Positions 15,933 to 21,735 of a DNA stretch of 21,735 nucleotides are shown here, piece after piece. Position 1 is the stretch's first letter; every line of letters begins with the position of its first letter. This DNA is from Gordonia sp. UBA5067 (GTDB taxonomy: Bacteria > Actinomycetota > Actinomycetes > Mycobacteriales > Mycobacteriaceae). The stretch is from the NCBI RefSeq assembly GCF_002414845.1, contig NZ_DIAX01000031.1:8531-30265 (forward strand), read 5' to 3'. Below the pieces are notes generated by a model, which did no database searches, was not told where the DNA came from, and saw only the letters and a list, made by a program, of their open reading frames with translations. A program made the translations under genes and the position numbers.

Positions 15933-17039
15933 GTGAATGCTTCCGTCGGCTATCGCCGAATCCTCACGCTCGTGGTATCTGCGGTGCTGCTTGGGTTGTT
16001 CGTCTACCTCGGCAATTTCGTCCAGGTGCCGTATGTGGCGATGGGGCCGGGGCTCACGGTGAACACGCTGGGAACCGTGCAGATCGAGGACGGCAAGTCA
16101 CCCGACGGCACGCCCAAAGAGCGCACGGTGCCCGTCGTCGACATTGCGGGTGTGCCCACCGATCCGGTCAACGGACACCTGAATCTGACCACGGTGTCGG
16201 TGACCGATGGCTTGTCGTTGTTCGATGCGGTGAGTCGATGGGCGTCACGCAGTTACTCGCTCGTGCCACGCGAGTCGCAGTATCCGCCCGGCAAGTCCAA
16301 TGACGACGTGCGCCAGCAGAATGCGGCGCAGATGTCTGGGTCGGAGCTGACAGCGCAGGCCGCGGCGTTGCGGCAGCTGCACCGGCCGACGCGGCTGATC
16401 ATCGCCTCGGTCGGATCCGACGGGCCCGCCAACGGGGTACTGCGCAAAGATGACGAGGTGCGTGCCGTCGGCGGCGTGCCGGTGGCCACGGTCGAACAGA
16501 TGCAACAGGCGGTGCGCTCCCACCAGCCGGGGCAGCGGGTCGACCTCGACGTCGTGCGCGCGGGCACGCCGCTGCGCCTGGCGGTGACGCTGGGCAAGGT
16601 CGAGGGCACCGACCGCACCGGTTCGGCGACGACAACCACCTATCTCGGGGTGACGCCGGCGGTCGTCAATGCCGATCCGGCGATGAAGATCACCATGAAC
16701 GTGGGCAACATCGGTGGACCGTCCGCCGGGCTGATGCTGTCCCTGGCCCTGGTCGACATGCTCACCCCGGGCAGCCTCACCGGCGGCAAGTTCATCGCCG
16801 GCACCGGCACCATCACCGACGAGGGGACGGTCGGGCCGATCGGCGGAATCACCCACAAGATGGATGGGGCGCGCGAAAAGGGGGCCACCGTGTTCTTGGT
16901 GCCCGCCGACAACTGCCGCGAGGCGCTGACCGACGTTCCCCGAGGGCTGACGCTGGTCAAGGTGGATACGCTGCCCGGTGCCATCGACGCCCTCAATTCG
17001 GTGGCGGCCGGCCGGCCGGCGCCGACCTGCACCCGGTAG
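15933..17039 (+). CDS. Membrane-anchored PDZ / Lon-like (S16) serine protease, YlbL type
   Basis: This 368-residue protein has one N-terminal membrane helix (about 9-29), a PDZ domain (about 150-215) and a C-terminal Lon-type S16 protease domain. The catalytic Ser is in GGPSAGL (S264) and the Lys in GGITHKMDG (K309), 45 residues apart and close to the spacing in Lon. It is the counterpart of Rv3194c and Bacillus YlbL. In Bacillus, YlbL degrades a division inhibitor after DNA damage. The protease part is expected outside the cytoplasmic membrane. I prefer GTG 15933 because the helix then starts near residue 9. ATG 15897 is also in frame and would overlap the opposite gene's start codon. It converges tightly on the next gene (8-bp gap). 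Confidence 0.88.
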   Translation: MNASVGYRRILTLVVSAVLLGLFVYLGNFVQVPYVAMGPGLTVNTLGTVQIEDGKSPDGTPKERTVPVVDIAGVPTDPVNGHLNLTTVSVTDGLSLFDAVSRWASRSYSLVPRESQYPPGKSNDDVRQQNAAQMSGSELTAQAAALRQLHRPTRLIIASVGSDGPANGVLRKDDEVRAVGGVPVATVEQMQQAVRSHQPGQRVDLDVVRAGTPLRLAVTLGKVEGTDRTGSATTTTYLGVTPAVVNADPAMKITMNVGNIGGPSAGLMLSLALVDMLTPGSLTGGKFIAGTGTITDEGTVGPIGGITHKMDGAREKGATVFLVPADNCREALTDVPRGLTLVKVDTLPGAIDALNSVAAGRPAPTCTR

Positions 17040-17047
17040 CTCTCGGG

Positions 17048-17656
17048 CTATAGCTCGTGCTCGGCGTCGAGTGTCGCGGCGAGTGCTTCGAGAAGACCCG
17101 GCGCGAGGTCGGGGTGCGAGAGCAACTCCAGGCGGCCGGCGCGGTCCGCCCCGTCGAACTCGTCGTGGCCGCGGAGTTGTAGCAGCGCCAGTTGTGGGCC
17201 ATCGCGCAGGGCGCCGACGATGAGCCGGGCCTGCTGCTGCTCGGGATGGTGCCGGGCGGTTTCGCGGGCCGCCGCGTCGGCGGCCGCGGGATTGGCCAGC
17301 AGGGGGGCGAACGCCTCATCGAGGTCACCCTCGGCCTGTGGCGGCAAGACGATGATCTCCTGGACCAGCGCGCAGCCGGCGACGGCGGTCGGCCACGAGG
17401 TCGTGGCCAGCACATGTTCGAGTTCTTCGGCCTGCGTCTGCTGGTCGTCCGACAGCGGCAACTGCTCCTGTGCGATGGGTGAGAGTTCGGAGTCGTCATG
17501 CTCGTCGACGAGGTCGGGGTCGGTCCGGGCGAGGACACTGGTGGGGACCAGCGCGAACAGCATCGGCGGTTGCCCCCAGCCGGTGGCGTCGACGAATTCG
17601 GTCACGTCGCGCAGGGCGCGACCCAGCGCATCGGATGACAGGTCAGAATCGGTCAC
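17048..17656 (-). CDS. PPA1309-family protein of unknown function
   Basis: This acidic cytoplasmic protein of about 202 residues resembles the actinobacterial PPA1309 family: an N-terminal segment FVDATGWGQPPMLFALVPT, a central VLPPQAE segment, and a C-terminal region with ARLIVGALRDGPQLALLQLR. No catalytic motif or membrane helix is visible and no function is known. The start is uncertain. GTG 17656 is preceded directly by GGAGGA with no spacing; in-frame GTG 17674 would add six residues but has no ribosome site. The open frame continues far upstream on this strand, opposite the UPF0182 gene, but that extension is antisense noise. It is convergent with the PDZ protease gene and divergent from the UPF0182 gene, the usual neighbours of this family. 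Confidence 0.75.
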   Translation of the reverse strand: MTDSDLSSDALGRALRDVTEFVDATGWGQPPMLFALVPTSVLARTDPDLVDEHDDSELSPIAQEQLPLSDDQQTQAEELEHVLATTSWPTAVAGCALVQEIIVLPPQAEGDLDEAFAPLLANPAAADAAARETARHHPEQQQARLIVGALRDGPQLALLQLRGHDEFDGADRAGRLELLSHPDLAPGLLEALAATLDAEHEL

Positions 17657-17680
17657 TCCTCCATCATTGCCCACCGGGAA

Positions 17681-17710
17681 CTGACGGGCCGAGTCGGACG
17701 TGGATACAGT
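17681..17710 (+). promoter_or_regulatory. Candidate promoter of the UPF0182 transcript
   Basis: CTGACG (17681-17686) and TACAGT (17705-17710) have an 18-bp spacer, each matching 4 of 6 consensus bases. Transcription would begin about 17716-17717, at the GTG of the first tiny ORF. Confidence 0.45.
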
Positions 17711-17715
17711 GTGTG

Positions 17716-17760
17716 GTGAAATCGGACATGCGTCGGGGTCTGTGGTGGATTCGGGCGTGA
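17716..17760 (+). CDS. Possible leaderless 14-codon leader peptide upstream of the UPF0182 gene
   Basis: GTG 17716 falls where the candidate promoter would start transcription. The frame encodes MKSDMRRGLWWIRA and stops at TGA 17758-17760. Its stop overlaps the start of a second tiny frame in GTGA. The peptide is short, basic and Trp-rich, with no recognised family. The ORF is below the size at which coding can be judged from sequence alone. Confidence 0.3.
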   Translation: MKSDMRRGLWWIRA

Positions 17761-17786
17761 ACGAGACGGAGATGAGCGATTCGTGA
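17757..17786 (+). CDS. Possible 9-codon linker ORF between the leader peptide and the UPF0182 gene
   Basis: GTG 17757 overlaps the preceding stop (GTGA). The frame encodes MNETEMSDS and stops at TGA 17784-17786, which overlaps the UPF0182 GTG start (17783) in another GTGA. It contains the GGAG (17768-17771) that may serve the UPF0182 start. It may be coincidental. Confidence 0.2.
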   Translation: MNETEMSDS

Positions 17787-20740
17787 CTAGCCCAACCCTG
17801 CCGACGTTGACGCGCCGTGGACGGATCATGATCGGCGTCGGGGTCGCAGTCCTCGCGCTGCTGCTCATCGGCCCGCGCCTCGTGGGCGTAGCCACCGACT
17901 GGCTGTGGTTCACCGATCTCGGCTATCGATCGACGTACACGACCATCTTCTGGACGCGAATCGCAGTATTCCTCGTGGTCACCCTCGTCGTCAGTGGGAT
18001 TGTCGGCGCCGCCGTGTACGCCGCCTACCGCAGCCGGTCCATCGTGGTCACCTCGCTCGGTGCGGCCGATCCGCTGGCCAATTATCGAGCCGCGGTCGCG
18101 CTGCGTCCGAAGCTGTTCGCGGTGGCTCCCGCGCTGGCCTTCGGCCTGATCGCCGGGTTGGTTGCGCAGGCATCGTGGTCGACGGTGCAGATGTTCCTGA
18201 AGGGGGAGAACTTTGGGGTGAAAGATCCCCAGTTCGGCAAGGACATCGGTTTCTATGCGTTCGACCTGGGCTTCTACCGGATGGCGCTGTCCATCTTGAC
18301 CATGACGGTGATCGTCGCTTTCCTGGCCAGTCTGGTAACGCACTACGTCTTCGGTGGTATCCGCCTCGGCGGCAACGGAGTGAAGGGCGGATTGACGTCG
18401 GCCGCGCGCATCCAGCTCGCGGTGATCGCGGGTTCGTTCCTGCTTCTCAAAGCGGCCGGATATTGGCTGGACCGCTACAGCCTGCTCTCCAGTGATCGGC
18501 GCGCCGAGATCTTCTCCGGCGCCGGCTACACCGACATCAACGCGGTGCTGCCGTCGAAACTGATTCTGATGGCAATCGCGGTGATCTGCGCCGCCGCTTT
18601 CTTCGCCGGTGCAGTGCTGCGGGACCTGCGGATCCCGGCCCTCGCCACGGCGCTGATGCTGCTGTCCTCGCTGCTGGTCGGGGTCGGGTGGCCGGCGGTG
18701 ATGGAGCAGTTCTCGGTGAAGCCGAACGCGGCGCAGAAGGAGGCCGAGTTCATCGGGCGCAACATAGCGGCGACTCGCACCGCGTACGGCCTCGACAAGA
18801 CCGATGTCGACTATGTCGAGAACTGGGCGGCCAAGCCGCCGGCACCGGAGCTCGTCAACGCCGATGTGAAGACGTTGTCCAACATCCGCTTGCTCGATCC
18901 CAACGTCGTTGAGCCGGCCTTCGCGCAGCGGCAGCGTTTGAAGAACTTCTACGGCTTCCCCAACGACCTGGCCATCGACCGCTATCAGGTGGACGGTCAG
19001 ATGCGTGACTTCATCGTCGCCGCCCGCGAGCTGGACCCGGCCAGGCTGTCGGCGAACCAGCGCGACTGGATCAACAAGCACACCGTGTACACCCACGGAA
19101 ACGGCTTCATCGCCGCCCAGGCCAACACCGTTGATGAGGCGGCGGCGAGCGTGGACAGCGACCGTGGCGGGCTGCCGGTGTTCCAGATCAGCGACCTGGA
19201 GACCATCAAGTCACAGGAGTACGCTGCGTCCGCGCCGATTCGGGTAAAACAGCCGCGCATCTACTTCGGCGAGTTGATCGCGAAGCAACGTCCCGACTAC
19301 GCCATCGTTGGTTCGAACGGCGGGCCGAAGGAGTACGACGAGGACGGCAAGAACTACACGTACACCGGTGGATCGGGCGTCTCGCTGGGCAACTGGTTCA
19401 ACCGGACGCTGTATTCGATCAAGTATGCCGAGCGCAACATCTTGCTGTCGTCGGTGATCAACGAGAATTCGAAGATCCTTTACAACCGCGACCCGCGGGA
19501 CCGGGTCAAGAGCGTCGCCCCGTGGCTCACCGTCGACTCCAAGACCTATCCGGCCGTCTTGGCCGACGGCTCGATCAAATGGATCGTCGACGGATACACC
19601 ACGCTCGACCGTTACCCGTACTCCGAGCCCACGTCACTACAGAACGCCACCGCCGACGTCCGGACGCTCACCGCTGGCCAGACCGCCCGTGTGCAGACCG
19701 ATCGTAAGGTCGCCTACGTTCGCAACTCGGTGAAGGCCACCGTCGACGCCTACACCGGCGAGGTCAAGCTCTATCAGTTCGACACGGCCGACCCGGTGCT
19801 GCGAACGTGGATGAAGGTCTTCCCCGGTACGGTGGCGCCGCGTTCGGAATTCGACAAGCATCAGGACTTGGTGCAGCACGTGCGCTATCCGGAGGACATC
19901 TTCAAGATTCAACGGGCGCTGTTGTCGCGCTATCACGTCAGTGATCCGGGCACGTTCTTCCGCGGCAGTGACTTCTGGTCGATTCCGGGCGATCCGACAC
20001 CGCGTGAGGGCACCAGCGATGTGCCTGATCCGCGAACCGGTCAGCAGGCGCCGTACTACTTCACCGCGGCTGCGCCCGGGGACAAAAACGTGGCGCAGTT
20101 CCAGTTGACCACTGTGCTCACGGTGTTGAACAACCCGTACCTCGCCGCGTACGTCACGGCGTCCTCGAATCCGGATACGTTCGGCCGGCTCACGGTCAAG
20201 ATGCTGCCGGTCAACAAGCAATTCGTCGGCCCGCGCCAGGCGCAGGAGAACATGATGAGCGCCCGGCCCGTCGCGCAGGACCGCAAGCTGATGGAGGGCA
20301 CCACCACCCTCATCTACGGCAACTTGCTGACCGTGCCGGTCGGCAAGGAGGGAATCCTCTACGTCGAGCCGATCTATGCGCAGGCCAAGAACGCCGATTC
20401 GGCCGTGCCGAAGCTCTACCGGGTGATGGTCTACTACAACGGCAACGTGGGATATGCGACCACGTTGGCCGACGCCTTGCGGCAGGTCGGCATCAACTCC
20501 GCGGCGGTGACCCCGCCCGACTTCGCGAACCAGGGTGCGCCGGCCGCCGCAGCGACTCAGCCACCGCAGGCGGCAGCAAGTCCGGCGCCCAACGCTGAGC
20601 GGGATGCCGCGGTGAAGGCGATGGGTGAAGCACTGGAGACGATGCGCACGGCGCAGCAGTCCGGCAACTTCAAGGCCTACGGCGAGGCATTGGACCGGCT
20701 GAAGGCCGCGGTCGAGCGCTACGAGGCACTACCGAAGTAG
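17783..20740 (+). CDS. UPF0182 family seven-helix membrane protein
   Basis: This large integral membrane protein of 985 residues belongs to the UPF0182 (COG1615) family; the M. tuberculosis counterpart Rv3193c is of similar size. Seven N-terminal transmembrane helices are visible at about 14-34, 59-81, 111-131, 166-190, 209-228, 258-279 and 284-303. A soluble region of roughly 600 residues follows, probably extracytoplasmic, containing the conserved segment KRYPYSEPTS-like YTTLDRYPYSEPT. The tail (about 910-985) is Ala/Pro/Gln-rich with a final helical segment. No enzyme motif is recognised and the biochemical role is unknown. The start is GTG, with GGAG at 17768-17771 eleven bases upstream. 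It is preceded by two tiny overlapping ORFs and a candidate promoter, and is divergent from the PPA1309 gene. Confidence 0.92.
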   Translation: MTSPTLPTLTRRGRIMIGVGVAVLALLLIGPRLVGVATDWLWFTDLGYRSTYTTIFWTRIAVFLVVTLVVSGIVGAAVYAAYRSRSIVVTSLGAADPLANYRAAVALRPKLFAVAPALAFGLIAGLVAQASWSTVQMFLKGENFGVKDPQFGKDIGFYAFDLGFYRMALSILTMTVIVAFLASLVTHYVFGGIRLGGNGVKGGLTSAARIQLAVIAGSFLLLKAAGYWLDRYSLLSSDRRAEIFSGAGYTDINAVLPSKLILMAIAVICAAAFFAGAVLRDLRIPALATALMLLSSLLVGVGWPAVMEQFSVKPNAAQKEAEFIGRNIAATRTAYGLDKTDVDYVENWAAKPPAPELVNADVKTLSNIRLLDPNVVEPAFAQRQRLKNFYGFPNDLAIDRYQVDGQMRDFIVAARELDPARLSANQRDWINKHTVYTHGNGFIAAQANTVDEAAASVDSDRGGLPVFQISDLETIKSQEYAASAPIRVKQPRIYFGELIAKQRPDYAIVGSNGGPKEYDEDGKNYTYTGGSGVSLGNWFNRTLYSIKYAERNILLSSVINENSKILYNRDPRDRVKSVAPWLTVDSKTYPAVLADGSIKWIVDGYTTLDRYPYSEPTSLQNATADVRTLTAGQTARVQTDRKVAYVRNSVKATVDAYTGEVKLYQFDTADPVLRTWMKVFPGTVAPRSEFDKHQDLVQHVRYPEDIFKIQRALLSRYHVSDPGTFFRGSDFWSIPGDPTPREGTSDVPDPRTGQQAPYYFTAAAPGDKNVAQFQLTTVLTVLNNPYLAAYVTASSNPDTFGRLTVKMLPVNKQFVGPRQAQENMMSARPVAQDRKLMEGTTTLIYGNLLTVPVGKEGILYVEPIYAQAKNADSAVPKLYRVMVYYNGNVGYATTLADALRQVGINSAAVTPPDFANQGAPAAAATQPPQAAASPAPNAERDAAVKAMGEALETMRTAQQSGNFKAYGEALDRLKAAVERYEALPK

Positions 20741-20744
20741 CGTC

Positions 20745-20759
20745 GATCGCGACGCGATC
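20745..20759. terminator. Perfect inverted repeat at a convergent gene junction
   Basis: GATCGCG-A-CGCGATC is a perfect 7-1-7 inverted repeat. It occupies nearly the whole 17-bp gap between the UPF0182 stop and the stop of the small membrane gene on the other strand. As RNA it would fold with about five pairs and a five-base loop. No T-run is present, so termination is only suggested by position. Confidence 0.3.
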
Positions 20760-21048
20760 AGACCGAGCGATACTCGTCTAGGTAGCGCGTCGACTCGACG
20801 TCGGTGTTCTCCGGCTGCATCGGCCCGTGGTGTGCACGGTTGGCCACCAGGCGAAACGCGATGGCGGCGCCGACGAGCAGGAGCAGTGCGGCGATGCCGA
20901 ATCCCATCGACGCCGAGTGGCCGGTCGCCAGGAGCACGAGCCAGACGCCGGCACAGGCGATGCCGCTCAGCGTCGCGCAGAAGGCGACGTAGCTCATGGG
21001 GTGGTTTCCGTGGGATTCGTGATGATGCACCACGTGGGTGGTGGCCAT
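20758..21048 (-). CDS. Small His-rich two-helix membrane protein of unknown function
   Basis: This 96-residue protein has two predicted membrane helices (about 20-41 and 46-68). Its cytoplasmic or external N-terminal tail is rich in histidine ([12 protein letters not shown]), and its acidic C-terminus ends YLDEYRSV. The histidine cluster could bind a metal, but nothing else supports that. I do not recognise a named family. ATG 21048 is chosen over the upstream ATG at 21078 because a strong ribosome site AAGGAGG (21060-21054 on this strand) lies five bases before it. A TAGAAT -10-like hexamer (21089-21084) gives a leader of about 29 bases. It is convergent with the UPF0182 gene and divergent from ppk2. 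Confidence 0.75.
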   Translation of the reverse strand: MATTHVVHHHESHGNHPMSYVAFCATLSGIACAGVWLVLLATGHSASMGFGIAALLLLVGAAIAFRLVANRAHHGPMQPENTDVESTRYLDEYRSV

Positions 21049-21083
21049 GATGACCTCCTTGGTAGACCGGATGGGCATTCTTG

Positions 21084-21089
21084 ATTCTA
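21084..21089 (-). promoter_or_regulatory. Probable -10 element of the small membrane protein gene
   Basis: TAGAAT on the minus strand matches the -10 consensus at 5 of 6 positions, with transcription expected near 21077. No good -35 is visible. The hexamer overlaps one arm of a GATCT-like inverted repeat, GATTCT (21083-21088) / AGAATC (21103-21108), which may be an operator. Confidence 0.4.
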
Positions 21090-21100
21090 CTCACCTGTGG

Positions 21101-21149
21101 CCAGAATCACGTCTGCGCCGAGGTTCTGGTATGCGTGCGGTTTCTGGTA
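21101..21149. repeat. Three TTCTGG motifs in the divergent intergenic region
   Basis: TTCTGGTA occurs twice in direct orientation (21124-21131 and 21142-21149), 18 bp apart. An inverted CCAGAA lies at 21101-21106. All three are in the gap between two divergent genes, so they may be binding sites for one regulator. No known consensus is recognised. Confidence 0.4.
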
Positions 21150-21216
21150 GGCGCGATGGGATTCGGGTCCCAGACGACGGCTGTACCGTTGTCGAGAGAG
21201 ACGGGGAGGACCGCTC

Positions 21217-21222
21217 TACACT
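21217..21222 (+). promoter_or_regulatory. -10 element for a leaderless ppk2 transcript
   Basis: TACACT ends seven bases before ATG 21230 and no Shine-Dalgarno sequence separates them, the usual geometry of a leaderless actinobacterial mRNA. No clear -35 is seen at 16-18 bp. Confidence 0.5.
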
Positions 21223-21229
21223 GATCGTC

Positions 21230-21735
21230 ATGACGACAGACCCTCAAACCGGCAGTATCGGACACTCGGCGTCATTCGACGAGGACTACGAGATGGCCGA
21301 GGCCGATCAGATCGATGTGACGCCGGAGATCGACGAGATTGCGGAGTTGCAGCGCGCGGCGAAACGGCAGCCCTCGGCCGATGATCCCGATGCGCCATGG
21401 CGGCACGGCTACCCGTACGACAAGAAGATGACGCGCCGCACTTACGAGCGTCAGAAGCGCCGGCTGCAGATCGAGTTGCTGAAGCTGCAGGCGTGGGTCA
21501 AGGAGTCCGGTCAGAAGATCGTGATCGTCTTCGAGGGTCGGGACGCGGCGGGCAAGGGCGGTTCGATCAAGCGGTTCACCGAGCATTTGAACCCGCGTGG
21601 CGCGCGCGTCGTGGCGCTGGAGAAGCCGACCGAGCGTGAACTGACCCAGTGGTACTTCCAGCGCTACGTGGAGCATCTTCCTGCGGCCGGTGAGATCGTC
21701 ATGTTCGACCGGTCCTGGTACAACCGCGCCGGCGT
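21230..21735 (+). CDS. ppk2: Polyphosphate kinase 2 (PPK2 family), 5' part, cut by window end
   Basis: The frame is open from ATG 21230 to the last base of the window (168 complete codons, no stop). PPK2 enzymes transfer phosphate between polyphosphate and nucleotides, usually making GTP or ATP from the diphosphate in the cytoplasm. The Walker A motif is [11 protein letters not shown] (about 101-111), followed by [16 protein letters not shown] and the Walker B-type [10 protein letters not shown] (about 159-168), both typical of PPK2. The first 50 residues form an acidic extension before the conserved [12 protein letters not shown]. The C-terminal half of the protein lies outside the window. 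The subclass (class I, nucleoside diphosphate-specific) is likely from length and motifs but cannot be confirmed here. Confidence 0.92.
   Translation, partial: MTTDPQTGSIGHSASFDEDYEMAEADQIDVTPEIDEIAELQRAAKRQPSADDPDAPWRHGYPYDKKMTRRTYERQKRRLQIELLKLQAWVKESGQKIVIVFEGRDAAGKGGSIKRFTEHLNPRGARVVALEKPTERELTQWYFQRYVEHLPAAGEIVMFDRSWYNRAG

Noticed and set aside
17048..19096. 682-residue minus-strand open frame running from the PPA1309 gene through the UPF0182 gene
   Set aside because: The C-terminal 202 residues are a real gene. The rest is antisense to the clear UPF0182 coding frame, lacks domains, and is Arg/His/Gln/Gly-rich as expected for high-GC shadow frames.

Overview
The window is high-GC, gene-dense DNA from an actinobacterium of the order Mycobacteriales. 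Gene content and order match, from memory, the Mycobacterium tuberculosis Rv3202c-Rv3193c block (adnA, adnB, ion channel, nudC, mycoredoxin, uvrD2, whiB7, ABC1 kinase, cyclodehydratase-like protein, zincin, PDZ/Lon-like protein, UPF0182). A Gordonia-like or related genus is my best guess; this is inferred from protein character and no genus marker is present. No mobile elements, CRISPR arrays, tRNAs or rRNAs were seen.

Layout. Positions 1-82 are a short non-coding stretch with a 16-bp tandem repeat at the window edge. Positions 83-11387 are a + strand run: adnA and adnB (overlapping by 8 nt), a two-helix K+ channel with an RCK domain, nudC, a mycoredoxin (mrx1) and uvrD2. Positions 11388-12067 hold the whiB7 locus with a long regulatory leader: a WhiB7-type promoter, a 56-codon upstream ORF, and a strong intrinsic terminator just before whiB7. 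Positions 12121-15898 are a - strand run, in transcription order: zincin-like metalloprotease, cyclodehydratase/ThiF-like protein, ABC1/AarF kinase (the last two overlap by 8 nt). It converges on whiB7 across a GC-rich hairpin. A divergent start region near 15900 launches a membrane-anchored PDZ/Lon-like protease on the + strand. This protease converges on a PPA1309-family gene, which is divergent from a large seven-helix UPF0182 membrane protein. A small two-helix membrane protein (- strand) and the 5' part of a polyphosphate kinase 2 gene close the window.

Function. The first half is about genome maintenance and redox: AdnAB resects double-strand breaks, UvrD2 is an HRDC helicase, NudC hydrolyses NAD(H) and NAD-capped RNA, and mycoredoxin works with mycothiol. 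The middle is the WhiB7 intrinsic antibiotic-resistance switch. The right half is membrane and proteolysis functions plus phosphate/nucleotide energy metabolism. Several genes lack a Shine-Dalgarno sequence and have a -10-like hexamer 6-8 nt before the start codon, suggesting leaderless transcripts.

The most interesting regulatory structures are the whiB7 attenuator with a visible candidate antiterminator, a chain of two tiny ORFs linked by GTGA overlaps ahead of the UPF0182 gene, and a sigma-H/sigma-R-type promoter directly before mrx1. The most interesting protein module is the cyclodehydratase-like gene overlapping the ABC1 kinase gene beside whiB7.
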